From NCBI RefSeq assembly GCF_007565055.1, contig NC_044568.1:36483156-36547155 (forward strand): a stretch of DNA of 64,000 bases. The letters run 5' to 3'. The translations under genes were made by a program, and so were the position numbers. Numbering within the stretch: position 1 is the stretch's first letter; the number at the start of each line of letters is the position of its first letter. The DNA comes from Rhinopithecus roxellana (Eukaryota > Chordata > Mammalia > Primates > Cercopithecidae). A model generated the notes under the pieces. It worked only from the letters and a program-made list of their open reading frames with translations. It searched no databases and was not told the origin of the DNA. Shown piece by piece: positions 44,920 to 56,385 of the stretch.

Positions 44920-45342
44920 TGTCTGTTGTTACCCTCTATGTGTCTATGTATTCTCATTTAGCTCCTACTTATAAGTGAGAAAAAGCAGTATTTGGTTTTC
45001 TGTTCCTGTGTTAGTTTGCTGAGTAAAATGGTCTCCAGCTCCATCCATGTTCCTGCAAGAAACATGATCTTGGGGTTTTTTATGGCTGCATAGTATTCGG
45101 TGGTGTATGTGTACCACATTTTCTTTATCCAATCTAACATTGATGAGCATTTAGGTTGATTCCATGTCTTTGTAATTGTGAACAGTGCTGCAGTGAACAT
45201 ACAAGTGCATATATCTTTATGATAGAACTATTTATATTCCTTTGGAAATATATACTCAGTAATGGGTTGATGGTTTGAATGGCATTTCTGTTTTTAGGTC
45301 TTTCAGGAATTACCCTACTGTTTTCCACAATGAAAACCCAGT
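44920..45342 (-). mobile_element. L1 LINE fragment (ORF2 end and 3' UTR start)
   Basis: Reverse L1 from 'cctcagtgtctgttgttaccctct' (3' UTR) through 'tttatggctgcatagtattcggtggtgtatgtgtaccac' to 'ttccacaatg'. It has no poly-A and stops inside the 3' UTR at the left. ORF2 C-terminal frames (about 80 codons, 45200-44958) are broken. Confidence 0.93.
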
Positions 45343-46136
45343 TCTTGATAAGTTGTTAACTTAGTTTGAGGTCAAATCTATCATGTCTGAGTTATATCCA
45401 CATGTTCATCAAAAACCAGTATATTTTATACATACCTTCTGTGTAGCCAATATTATTAAAACTCAGGGACTCCATAAATTGAGGAATTCAAATATTTAGA
45501 AGAATGGACATTTTAATTAAAATTGGAAGACACTTACCTTATGAGGTGTTGAATGTGGAGGATTTTATTGCTCTCACATACATTTTTGTATTACAGTGCT
45601 GAATACCTCACAGGCAAGATAGGTGCTACCTTGAAGCCTTCATTTTCTTGGGTAAAATTACCTTTAGGATTATGTAAAACTCTTGAATTTAGATAACCCT
45701 ATCCTATACTAACTTTACCTTGCAACTCTTTCAATATTGAACTCCAATTTTTTCAGTTTCCCAATGCAGTGGATAGAACACACCATCTCTTGTTTTGTGA
45801 AGCTGGCTTTACCACTAGGACCCAACTTTGAGATGTTTTGATCTCAAACACTGCATTTCAGAGCAATCACACACGCCTAACACCTGGTACACAATCTTGA
45901 CCCTCTCTTTCCCATTACCCCATTAAATATAGATTTTATTTCATTGCTAATGCCCTCTGCCCTGGTATCCTGAAAAATATATCTATGGATAACATATCCT
46001 ACCATGTTAGTTAGTAAATAAAAAATGGAATGCCCTAACTCTTCTATAAAGAAAAATTAGAAACGTATTATAAAGTAATTTTAAAAGTTAGAGATAATTA
46101 ATCGTGACTATACAAAAACAGAATGAAGTAACCTCA
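45343..46136. other. Unique sequence, no gene seen
   Basis: Nothing was recognised. Confidence 0.5.
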
Positions 46137-46145
46137 TGCTTATTT

Positions 46146-46427
46146 TTTATTTATTGATTGATTGATTTTGAGATGGAGTCTCACTCTGTTGCCCAGGCTG
46201 GAGTGCAGTGGGGCGATCTCGGCTCACTGCAAGCTCTGCCTCCCAGGTTCATGCCATTCTCCTGCCTCAGCCTCTCAAGTAGCTGGGACTACAACAGGCG
46301 CCCACCACCGCGCCCGGCTAATTTTTTTGTAGTTTTAGTAGGGACGGGGTTTCACCGTGTTAGCCAGGGTGGTCTCGATCTCCTGACCTCGCAATCCACC
46401 CTCCTCGGCCTCGCAAAGTGCACTTGG
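46146..46427 (-). mobile_element. AluY/Sc-type SINE, 5'-truncated
   Basis: Reverse Alu with a degenerate tail (TTTATTTATTGATTGATTG), then GAGATGGAGTCTCACTCTG through 'ctcctcggcctcgcaaagtgc'. The first roughly 33 bp of the Alu ('ggccgggcgcggtggctcac...') are missing. The direct repeat TGCTTATTT lies at 46137-46145 and 46428-46436. Confidence 0.96.
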
Positions 46428-46436
46428 TGCTTATTT

Positions 46437-46789
46437 CTAAACACAGAAATATCATGAATATATTAGCTATAAAGACAGACTGATACAGTTGTATTGGTGA
46501 CTGAAATACGACAAGCAGCACTGCTACTAAAAAAAAGAAAGATGATATTCTGAAGTACTGAATAACCTCCTAGATTAAAACACAACAAAGTAAATATCTC
46601 CTCAATGAGCACAGTAATCTTCCTCCAAAATTTAGTGCATATTAAACCCATGCAAACGTCCTTTTGTTTACATGAAAAGAGAGTTACGTTACAGATCCAG
46701 ATCATTTAAAGTATTTTCTTCTCAAATGGGTGTTTGGAAAGATATTCCCTAGTTGTGATGAATATGGGAAAATTCCTTCTTTGAATAAA
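46437..46789. other. Unique sequence, no gene seen
   Basis: Minus-strand frames of 61-80 codons are unassigned. Confidence 0.5.
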
Positions 46790-46800
46790 GCTGGCCCACT

Positions 46801-47103
46801 GTTTGTTTGTTTGTTTGTTTTCAGCCAGAGTCTCACTCTGTTGCCCAGGCTGCAGTGCAGTGGCGTAATTTTGGCTCACTGCAACCTCCACCTCTCAGGT
46901 TCAAGCAATTCTTCTGCCTCAGCCTCCTGAGTAGCTGGAATTACAAGAGCGGACCACCACACGCTGGCTTTTTTTTTTTTTTTTTTTTTTTTCCGTAGAG
47001 ACCATTTGGCCAAGCTGGTATTGAACTCCTCACCTCATGTGATCCACCAGCCTTGGTCTCCCAAAGTGCTGGGATTATAGGCATGAGTCACTGCTCCCGG
47101 TCA
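46801..47103 (-). mobile_element. AluS-type SINE with expanded internal T run
   Basis: Reverse Alu with a (TTTG)n tail, 'cagagtctcactctgttgcccaggctg' and 'tcccaaagtgctgggattataggcatgag'. The mid-linker T-tract has grown to about 23 (46970-46992). The direct repeat GCTGGCCCAC / GCTGCCCCAC (46790-46799, 47104-47113) has one difference. Confidence 0.96.
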
Positions 47104-47113
47104 GCTGCCCCAC

Positions 47114-49861
47114 AACTTAAATGAAGGTTGAGGGCCACATCATTGTGCAATGAAAAATATCCTCATATGTTTCTGAACAAACTTTCCAGTAAACAGTACT
47201 TCTTCTGTTAAAAATTGTTAACTTTCATTTAGCCCTAGTTCTTAAGCCAGGGTCAAATCCCTAGCCTTCTTTGAGAAAACATAAGGTCAACTAGGCATAA
47301 TATATATTTTGGCTGGATGAATGACTTATTCTTAATTGATTATTTCTATCATTAAAAATAATGCATTACAAATATTCTAAGAAAAATACAGAATTATACG
47401 GACCAGGTATATTTCCAGCTTGCCAAATACTATTTAGACATATTTCATCAATTCAGCTTATAATAAAGCCCCTTTCCCTCTTCTTCATCACTTACTTCTT
47501 CTTTCTTCACTTCTTCTTTCTTTCATTCCTCAGAGGTAAGGGCCTGGAAACATCCCATTTGGTTTTCTGCACTAATCTCACCCTGACAGAATTTCCTAAT
47601 AGCTATTTCAGCAAACCAATCGTATGCATTGGGACACTTTTGCAATTGCAAAAAAGACAAAGCTTTACTCTGAAAGGCTTTGGATAGACCATAAGCAATG
47701 ACTCCTTTCTCTCAGCCACTGTCTTTCTGCTCATAATCGTTTATGTGCAGACTTATTTTTATGTCAATCCCTTGATTGGATTATCATTTAATTTCATACC
47801 ATGGGGTCACAAAGGCACAAGGAACCTTTAGCCATAGTCTTCTTTTGTAATAGAGTCTGTACCTTTGCAGACTGCTGAAATAGGATAAAAGGATTCGCTT
47901 TTCATCATAGGACAAATTAAATTTTAATTGCCTGTTAAAACACAAATGTCACAAGCAAATCTTAAAGGCAGGGTTGCAGTCCTCTCATATATCATGTTTT
48001 AGTCCCATTTGCATGCAAATTTAATTCTTTTCTTCACTTTAAACATGTATTTTCACAGAATATGTTAAAGTTTTATTTCAAAACATTATGCAGTGATGCA
48101 ACCTTAATATAAACATAAATATACACATATATATGCAGAGAAGACAAATTTCCTATTTTAAAAGCAATTCATTTTCTATATTTATATTGAGTATAATGTA
48201 TCAGGTAATCTTCCCAGGTAAATATGGTCCTATTAAACAGAAGAGTTTGTAAAATATTACACTGTACACTAATTAGAGTTTATATATTTTTTGGTCTTCG
48301 GGTATTACCTTATTTTATAATACATTAATATGCTTCTGATGAACCTCATCTCTCCTACAGCTTCTATTACATTGTCTTTTTTCTGAAAATGACAAGGTTT
48401 TCTTGGCGACAAGTTATGTACTGCTAGGGAAACAAGACTTGAGAGTGAAAAGTAAAAGATATGTTCTTAAAATCCTACCAGTGCTGATGTGAACATAATT
48501 ATTTAGTTTCATTCAATTATCATTCAAATATGGCATGTAATTGTGAAACTTATGGAACTATGAAAGTGGATATTTATAATGATGCAGGCTTAATTTCATT
48601 AATTTAATGCATAAAGCACATATTACACAGAGACAGACGTCAAATTAAAAACTCTCAGACTCTAATTAGCTTTAGAAATCTCTTATGTCTAATTGATATG
48701 GCTGTCATAATTAATTTAAATAGTAATTTCAAACTGACTATGATGCAGAAAAATAACTCACTCATTAATAATCTTTAAAGAGAAAAACATGACACAGAAA
48801 TATCTATATATGTCTAGATACAGATACATACAGATGTGTGTATATATATATATTATTCTCTATGTATCCTTTTATTCTATATAGCTAATGGATGACATAA
48901 GAAATGCAGTTCTAAAAATTTAATCTCTATGAGTACATTATCATGTCATATTTTAAAGTCCTATGATTAACGTTTTTAAATTCACAAAACATTCAGAGCA
49001 TTTATTTTCATCACTAGTTGTGAATTTATTCTATCTAAATTATGCATATGAATTATTTGACTGATGGATGAGTATTTCATAGAATTTTAGCTTTAACAGA
49101 TATTTTAGCAAAAGGAATAGATAAATAGATGATTGATTGATGCTAGGTAGACGTATAGAGCTAATGTGGGTAAAAGATAAACAGGTTGGTGAAAGAAAAA
49201 TATAAATCTAGGCATAGGTTTTGGTGATGTAGAATAATTAGGTATCTTAAACAATAAATTAAAGTGTTGGATTTAATTCTAGAAGACGGAAACACATATT
49301 TCATTATTTGATCACCTGGATACTCAAGGATTATGAAAATGCTCACCTAGCTGCATAGTGGTTGCCGCTTTATGAATGTGTTTACTCATGTCTCTAAAAT
49401 GTCTCCAAATTAGATGGGTCCTTTTTAAAAGTACATGTCTACTTTATATCCATATTAGACAATAGGTAAAAGTATTCATTTAGATTAAAAATGACTATAA
49501 GAAAAAACAAAATATAAAGCAAAACAAAATTAACAAACAGAAAACAAACAAAAATGGACAGTAGGCCTTATTAACAGAGAAACTTAGAAAAATATGTGTC
49601 ACAATCTGACCACATGGCTTTCTTAGGACACAGCTATATCACAGTGAAGAAATGGAGACCTCTAAATGAAAGACAGCATTGCTTAATTCAGAGGCTTCAC
49701 CAAAACATAGATCAGATTTTTTAAAAAACAAACAAAACACCGAAGAAGTTGCCACCACTTCATTTCTTCCTTTGAGATGTCAATACATGATCTAAGTCTT
49801 CTAGAAAAGAACAGGAAGACAGAGTCACTCCGCCCCCTCCTGTAAGTCTTCAGTTCATTTT
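47114..49861. other. Repeat-free AT-rich interval, candidate conserved noncoding DNA
   Basis: About 2.7 kb has no interspersed repeat that I can recognise, in a window otherwise full of them. It contains the palindromic double octamer at 48007-48020. It has many TAATTA/TTAATT words in 48500-48800 ('cattaatttaatgc', 'ctaattagctttag', 'tgtcataattaattt'). A 108-codon plus-strand frame at 47361-47687 is T-rich and unassigned. Conservation is inferred, not shown. Confidence 0.4.
48007..48020. promoter_or_regulatory. Palindromic double octamer (POU-type) motif
   Basis: ATTTGCATGCAAAT is a perfect 14-bp palindrome made of two overlapping octamers, ATTTGCAT and its reverse complement ATGCAAAT. The octamer is the classic binding site for Oct/POU factors. 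No binding evidence is available here. Confidence 0.5.
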
Positions 49862-49866
49862 TGGAG

Positions 49867-50434
49867 TGTGATGGTGAATATTGAGTGTCAACTTGATTGG
49901 ATTGAAGGATGCAAAGTATTGTTCCTGGTGTGTCTGTGAGGGTGTTGCCAAAGGAGGTTAACTTTTGAGTCAGTGGACTGGGAGAGGTAGACTCACCCTC
50001 AATCTGGGTAAGCATTATCTAATCTGCTGCCAGTACAGCTTGAATAAAGCAGGCACGTGAATTTGGAAGAGCGGTCTTGCTGAATCTTCTGGCCTTCCTC
50101 TTTCTCCCATATTTGATGCTTCTGGCCCTCAGATATCAGACTCCAAGTCCTTCAGGTTTTAGACTCTTGGGCTTACACCAGTGGTTTGCCAGGGTTGTCA
50201 AGCCTTTGGCCACAGACTGAAGGATGCACTGTTGGTCTCCCTACTTTTAAGCTTTTGGAACTTGGACTGATCCACTACTGGCTTTCTTGCTTCTCAACTT
50301 TCAGACGGCATATCATGGGACTTGTGATCTTGTGAGTCAATTCTCCTGAATAAACTCCCTTTTATTATTATTTATTCTTAATAAACTCCTGAATAAACTT
50401 AGTTCTGTCCCTGTAGGGAACCCTGACTAATACA
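49867..50434 (+). mobile_element. Solo LTR with 5-bp target duplications
   Basis: 568 bp from TGTGATGGTGAATATTGAG to CCCTGACTAATACA. TGGAG occurs directly before (49862-49866) and after (50435-50439). Internal words: 'gtgtctgtgagggtgttgccaaaggagg', 'ctccaagtccttcaggtttt' and AATAAACTCC polyadenylation-like repeats near 50350-50400. The CTCCTGAATAAACT block is doubled about 41 bp apart. Clearly an endogenous retrovirus-type solo LTR; the subfamily is not certain. Confidence 0.88.
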
Positions 50435-50439
50435 TGGAG

Positions 50440-50767
50440 GTAGCATCCTCACATCTGATCTCAAGAATGCCTTCCTTTTCAATTACAGACATCCATGATC
50501 TTCATACCCCTATTTTTCTCCCATCTCCCTTCAAATTGGTTCACAGGAATGAATATTGTATCACTTAACAGCCCAAGCTTGACTCAAAGTCACATTTCGT
50601 TCGTGTAAGGGATTTGGAGCAGCACATTTTCTCTGTGTTTTGTGAGAAATTATCTAAATTAAATGATATCATTTTCTAACAGTTTCTTGTAGTACTTTTT
50701 AAATTCTAATTATGTAAATTAGATTTCCATCATTACTTTTTCCTCGTGAAATATATTTTATATTTTA

Positions 50768-50768
<1 letters not shown>
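50440..50768. other. Unique sequence
   Basis: Nothing was recognised. Confidence 0.5.

Positions 50769-50820
<52 letters not shown>
50769..50820. repeat. Microsatellite (TG)21(TA)5
   Basis: Twenty-one uninterrupted TG units (50769-50810) followed by five TA units. Potential Z-DNA, likely polymorphic. Confidence 0.98.
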
Positions 50821-50882
50821 GACCAGATTCCACAGAATGACCTTGCGCTTTAGCAGTATTGGAGGATTCTTCACTGCATGTG

Positions 50883-51238
50883 TGTGGTAGGCTGAAAAAT
50901 AGCCTCACTAAGATGAATTCACTTCTTAATCCATGGAACCTGTAAATATTACCTGATATGGTAAAACAGTAAGGATTTCCTTATATGGGAAAAACATGAT
51001 TAAGAACCTCAACAGGTGAGACTTATCCTCTCAGAGGGAGCTTTCACATGCCTGCAGCCACCAGAAGCTGGAAGAAACAGGAAACAAATTTCTCTCTTGC
51101 ACTTCCAGAGTCAATGCAGCCCTGTTAACACTATGGTTTCGGATTTGTGGTTTCAGAACTGTAAGGGGATACATTTTTGTTTTAAGGTACTATATTTGTG
51201 GCAGTTTGGTAGAGCAGCTTCAAGAAGCTAAAACAATG
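50883..51238 (+). repeat. Old LTR-like retroelement relic
   Basis: Starts 'tgtggtaggctgaaaaatagcc', then 'tggaacctgtaaatattacctg', 'gccaccagaagctggaagaaacagg' and 'cagaactgtaaggggataca'. The order resembles an old mammalian LTR whose name I cannot fix. Ends are worn. Confidence 0.6.
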
Positions 51239-51254
51239 TGATAAAATATGAACT

Positions 51255-51355
51255 TTTGGGTCAGCTTTACTCTTTGACTTCTTGTGATCTTGGGTAAGTG
51301 ATTTCTTGTCTTAATTTTCACATCTATAAAATTGATGTAAAATAGTTCCCATTCC
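51255..51355 (+). repeat. MIR SINE, left part
   Basis: 'gacttcttgtgatcttgggtaagtgatttcttgtcttaattttcacatctataaaat' is the central MIR block. The element is cut by the MaLR LTR and resumes at about 51729. Confidence 0.75.
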
Positions 51356-51359
51356 ATGG

Positions 51360-51728
51360 TATATTAGTCCATTCTCACCCTGCTGATAAAGATATATCCG
51401 AGACTGGGTGATTTATAAAGGAAAGAGGTTTAATTGACTCACAATTCAGAATGGCTGGGGAGGCCTCAGGAAACTTACACTCATGGCGGAAGGTGGAGCA
51501 AACACATCCTTCTTCACATCGTGGCAGCAAGAAGTGCAGAATGAAGGTAGGGAAAATCCCCTTATAAAACCATTGGATCTCATGAAAACTCACTATCACG
51601 AGAACAGCATGGAGGTAATTGCCCCCACGATTCAATTACATCTCACCAGGTCCCTCCCATAATTTGGGGAGATTGTAGGAACTACAATTCAAGGTGAGAT
51701 TTGGGTGGGGGCCCAGCCAAACACATCA
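51360..51728 (-). mobile_element. MaLR solo LTR (MST/THE1-type) inside MIR
   Basis: 369 bp in reverse: 'attagtccattctcaccctgctgataaagatatatccgagactggg' to 'gtgagatttgggtgggggcccagccaaaca'. The perfect 5-bp duplication CATGG flanks it (51355-51359, 51729-51733). The MIR reads on from both sides. Confidence 0.95.
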
Positions 51729-51845
51729 CATGGAGTTGTGAAGGTTTTTAAAGCAAAGTAAGTACTATATTAAAAGAGATAAAATGAATGACATGAAATA
51801 TGGATAATCAGTAAATATTAGCTATTGTTATTTTTATTATTAAAT
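51729..51845 (+). repeat. MIR SINE, right part
   Basis: 'gttgtgaaggtttttaaagcaaagtaagtac' and 'cagtaaatattagctattgttattt' are the MIR 3' end, continuing the piece at 51255-51355. Confidence 0.75.
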
Positions 51846-52959
51846 TTATTAAATTACTTAAAAAACACCAAAGATGCTTTAGAATTTATTCTCCACACAT
51901 GCTATAGCAGAAAAAACCACTGACTTAGATCTATTTAACTATGTAAACTGACAACTACATGGGAAAGTTTGCTTCACTCAGTGTTTTCATGTCAGTTGAC
52001 AGAAATGCCTGTTTTGATATCTTCTCAAAGAAATTCCTAAGCTGAATAAAGACAAGACCAGAAATGTTGCTATTCCAATGACATAAGAGAGAGCTTCTAC
52101 AAAAACAATAGGAGAGCTGATTTCAAGGAAAAATGCCATGTGGCATATTTTGGGCTGTATTCCACCCCAAACTATTAAAAATACTACAGTAATCATTGAA
52201 CAGGACATTGTGTTAATTATATTAAAAGAATTATAAAAAAGAATCTGCCCTGTTATCTATGCTACTGTGCATCTCATTCTTTCATACACACAGACACTCT
52301 TCTCATTTCTCCTGCCATGTCTCCTTTCCACCAGGCCTTGAAGACTGGACCAATTAACACAAGTAAATGTTCACCTGGAAGGATGATAGTGGGTGTCCTT
52401 TTTGTGGAATTGCTATGTATGAAATATCTTCCTTTTATGTATATTCTAAGAAAATTATTCTGAGAATTGAAAGACAGTAGACAGAATAGATCCTAATGAC
52501 TGAAGTATAAATTATGGCTGTTCCATTAAGGTTTGGATCACCAAACTTCCACTCCCAATAATTTTTTTCTTGTCTATGTTCATTATAGAAGCTAGAAATG
52601 CTAAATAGTCATTGTCTGCATTCTTGAAAGATAGATCAGGCCCTCTGATAGAATACTGGCATAATTTTCCTAGGCTGGCACTGCTACCTAGTCGCTGCTT
52701 TCTAGTCCCTGCTCTCTGTTCCAAATGTGGATGTGATGTCTAGGACTGGGCAGCTATCTTATAACTAATAAGCTAAAAACACAAAGCAAAGGCACACACA
52801 CACATATTTCAGCAGAATTCCTGCCTTGACATCATGAGGTGCTAAATCATCAACATCACCCAACTAAAATATTTAGCCCCTGTTTATGTTATATTATTAT
52901 TTGCCACCGATTGCATTCTCAACTGATATATCATAGGAAAAACAGACCTGTGAAAATGT
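51846..52959. other. Unique sequence, no gene seen
   Basis: Short minus-strand frames (73 and 70 codons) are unassigned. Confidence 0.5.
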
Positions 52960-53460
52960 CCATCATTTATGAAGCACTTATTCGAAATATATGCAGACAC
53001 CAAAGACATGTTCCCACCCTCAAGGATCATATAGATAAAGTGGAGTTAAAAACATCTCTATGTAAAAACAGTAACTTTAAATGATTATTTTACTAATGGT
53101 ATCTACAAGGCACAATGACGGCATGAGGGAACAAGAAACACAATACTAAATAATTCAAAGAAGGCTTGACATATAAGGTAGTACTCAAATAGAGTCTTAA
53201 AGAATCATCCCAAATGTTTAGAGATCAGCTGCTTCTAATATAGAAAATGTAAGTACAAATGCAAACATGAAATGTTCTGGTAATTGTATGTGGTTTATTG
53301 TTGCTTAAGTATGGCACTTTGGAGAGGGCAGGGAAAGTTACAACAGATAAACTGGATAGACTGGCAAGTGTCGAGAGAGTATGAACAATATACAAAATTG
53401 CTGGAATTTATACTGTGAACTGTAGGCAGACACTGCAAATTTCAAACTGAAAAAGAAAAT
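52960..53460 (-). repeat. L2 LINE
   Basis: 'tccatcatttatgaagcacttattcg', 'catgttcccaccctcaaggatcatatagat' and 'atttcaaactgaaaaag' follow the reverse L2 order over about 500 bp, including 'caaacatgaaatgttctggtaattg'. Confidence 0.75.
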
Positions 53461-53589
53461 GTTCACGTTATATTGTTTTTTAAAAAAGATGTCAGTGAAT
53501 ATCAAGAACCCATTTAAAGGAATACTGAAGGGATTAAGATAAATTTAAATCTAGCAGTGATAGAGGTCCAATGGAGTACCCCAATTTTA

Positions 53590-53810
53590 TCAATTATAGA
53601 GAACAATCAGATTTTAATTTGCCTGCGTTCCAATCTTATCTTTGTCATTTGTACACTGAGTGGCATCATAAACAACCTCTCTGCTTCAACTATTCATCTG
53701 TGAAATTAGAGTAGTAACAGTTACTTTTCATACAATTATTATAAGGATTAAATGAATCAATATTTGTTAAACACATATAACAGTATTTGGCAAAATATAA
53801 GGACTATGCA
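53590..53810 (+). repeat. MIR SINE
   Basis: 'ctgagtggcatcataaacaacctctctgcttcaactattcatctgtgaaatta', then 'attattataaggattaaatgaatcaat' and 'acagtatttggcaaaatata', is MIR in consensus order. Confidence 0.82.
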
Positions 53811-54398
53811 GGTTTGATAAATAAATAGTAGATCATGTATGCAAATGAAGCATTATCATAAGGGGTAGGAGTCAAAACTCTTTCAAGTTTTCTAATAGCC
53901 AAACTTTGTTTCTCCATTTAATCTTTCAAGAAAGTAAACCTTCCCATAAAATAAAATTTAAAAAAATTCCCCAAAATTGACTATTTTTGTTTTAGAAATT
54001 ACTAATTCTTCTAGTCTACAACAAGAAAGAATTTAAAAAGTATCAGCTTTTTAATATAAGAAATTATTATGGCAGTCTCTGAAACTGTAAGCAGTGCTAA
54101 AGCTCCTAAGTATAATTAATGGTGTCACAAAGCTGGGTATACACATGCACACACACAGAAAACCACAAGGAGAAAATTACTTTCACAAAATTTTTTAATA
54201 TTCAGAAGATTAAACTGTTAATTGTATTTTCTAGAAGGTATGTAGTAACCAAGGAAATATTTTAACAAAAGGAAAGAAAATCATATGTGTACTTATGTGC
54301 TTATGTGCCCTTTTGTATCTGCCATTTGACCCTACCAACCAACATTTTCCTCTCTTTTTTTTCAAGGAATTAGCACCTGCATGCAAATTTCCACTTTG
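53811..54398. other. Unique sequence, no gene seen
   Basis: Nothing was recognised. Confidence 0.5.
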
Positions 54399-54700
54399 TT
54401 TATTTATTTATTTATTTATTTTTGAGACGGAGTCTCGCTCTGCCGCCTAGGCTGGAGTGCAGTGGCCGGATCTCAGCTCACTGCAAGCTCCGCCTCCCGG
54501 GTTCACGCCATTCTCCTGCCTCAGCCTCCCAAGTAGCTGGGACTACAGGCGCCCGCCACGTCGCCCGGCTAGTTTTTTGTATTTTTAGTAGAGACGGGGT
54601 TTCACCATGTTAGCCAGGATGGTCTCGATCTCCTGACCTCGTGATCCGCCCGTCTCGGCCTCCCAAAGTGCTGGGATTACAGGCTTGAGCCACCGCGCAT
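54399..54700 (-). mobile_element. AluYR (Old World monkey AluY lineage), slightly 5'-truncated
   Basis: Young reverse Alu with a (TTTA)n tail (54399-54420). 'agtggccggatctcagctcactgcaagctccgcc' carries the same CCGG variant as the copy at 27.1 kb. It stops at 'gagccaccgcgca', without the last few bases of the 5' end ('cccggcc'). No convincing target duplication. Confidence 0.96.
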
Positions 54701-55455
54701 TGAAGGTAGCCTTCCAGTGGTGAATTTGATAATTGTATGAAAATGAAGAGTTTTAATAAGCTGTGGCAACATAATAAACTGTCATAGAGAACTAATTATC
54801 ACTTAAGAAACTCACAATAGCTGTCATCTTTTCATACTGAGATTGCAAACCCTATACAACCATAGAAAAAGGAAAGACAATCCAGTTCTAAAGAAGCATG
54901 CAAAAGAGTTATTTTCTGTCATGCTAGAAGTAATAAAAGAACTAAATGTGAATAGTCATTCATCATGTAAATGAGTGAAGTCGTTTGTTAGAATTATATT
55001 TAATAGAACTGAAAGACACTCAAAAATCACTTTATTAAAATTTATAATAAAGTTTTTTTCTTCTTATTTTTATTTCTATTTTCAAAATGAACTTTGCTAC
55101 TTCCTAAAACATCTCCCTGGTTATTTAAGTTTCCTTGGAAACATTAAGATTCCTGTTACTTTTTTAAAAATGTGTTTCTTATTACATTACTAGCCTCTGA
55201 TTATTGAAAAATCTGCCATTTAGAAAGGTCAGTGTTTAAATGTGTAATAAAATTATATAATTATAAAGAACTGAAACTTGATTGTATACACCAAAAATGA
55301 CAGAAGAGTATTCCTGAACACGTAGGCGTCACCAAAACAATTATAAATCAAAATATTTATTTGCCTCCCTTATTCCCCAATTAAACATACAAAGTTTCAA
55401 TTTTAAGAGATTTGTATTTTGTCTAGCCTTGTTCCTTAGTCCCACTCCTGGTAAG
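54701..55455. other. AT-rich unique sequence, no gene seen
   Basis: Nothing was recognised. Confidence 0.5.
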
Positions 55456-55491
<36 letters not shown>

Positions 55492-55493
55492 TT
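55456..55493. repeat. Microsatellite (ATT)n
   Basis: About twelve ATT units ending in T4. Confidence 0.98.
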
Positions 55494-55849
55494 TCTCAAA
55501 AAGCACAGAAGTAAAAATGCTGCTTCCAGGAAGAGTATGAAAGAGCCAGAAGACAAAAATAACCCAAGAAAATATAAAAATCAAACAGCTAATGAATAAG
55601 GAGTGCTATGGTGAGCTTATTTCCAGAGAGAAATGACACAGGATTTGGTTGTGGACAGGCAGAGACAAAAGTTCATCAGATAAAGGGAGAGTTAATAGAT
55701 GGGAGCCATTTTTGTCACACCTACCTACCCTCTTTGTTTCAAGTCACTCCCCTTCCCCTTGAAATGACTTTTGGGGTATTTAAAGGGCTAGGATTTTTTT
55801 CTCCTCTTTTCCCCTTTTTAGGAGTAAGACCTTAAAGAGTAGGACATTC
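55494..55849. other. Unique sequence, no gene seen
   Basis: Nothing was recognised. Confidence 0.5.
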
Positions 55850-55982
55850 AAAAGCAGCTGCATCCATGGGGAAAATTAGAAAGTGACTGTGTACACCCAG
55901 GGAAAGTCAGAGACTCAGAAAATAGCTGATAGGATCTTAAGTTTACACCTCATACTGATTCTGGCACAGGGCCAGCCTAGAG

Positions 55983-56010
55983 CAATCAATCAATCAATCA
56001 ATCAATCAAT
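55983..56010. repeat. Microsatellite (CAAT)7
   Basis: Seven CAAT units. Confidence 0.97.
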
Positions 56011-56385
56011 AATACAAAACAACAAAGAATAACAAAAAACACAAACCCTAGGGAAGGAAGAAAATCTGATTTCCAGAATTACATGGCATTATCAGATACA
56101 AATAGCTATCTTTTATCAAAAAAACTTCCCATCAAAAGAGACAAGTATTGCCAATTTCAAGGAAAAATGAAATCAACAGAAACTACCCCTAATTAGAACT
56201 AATGGCAATTCTGTTCGACAAAACTTTAAAGCAACTCTCTTAAAGATGCTCAAAGAACTAAAAAAATGATGTGGCAAAAGTGAAGAAAATGAAATATTCC
56301 TAAAGAGATAGAAAACCTAAAAATAAATTTTATAAAGTTCTGAAGCTGACAAAAAACTGAAATAAAAAACTCACTAATGGGATTT

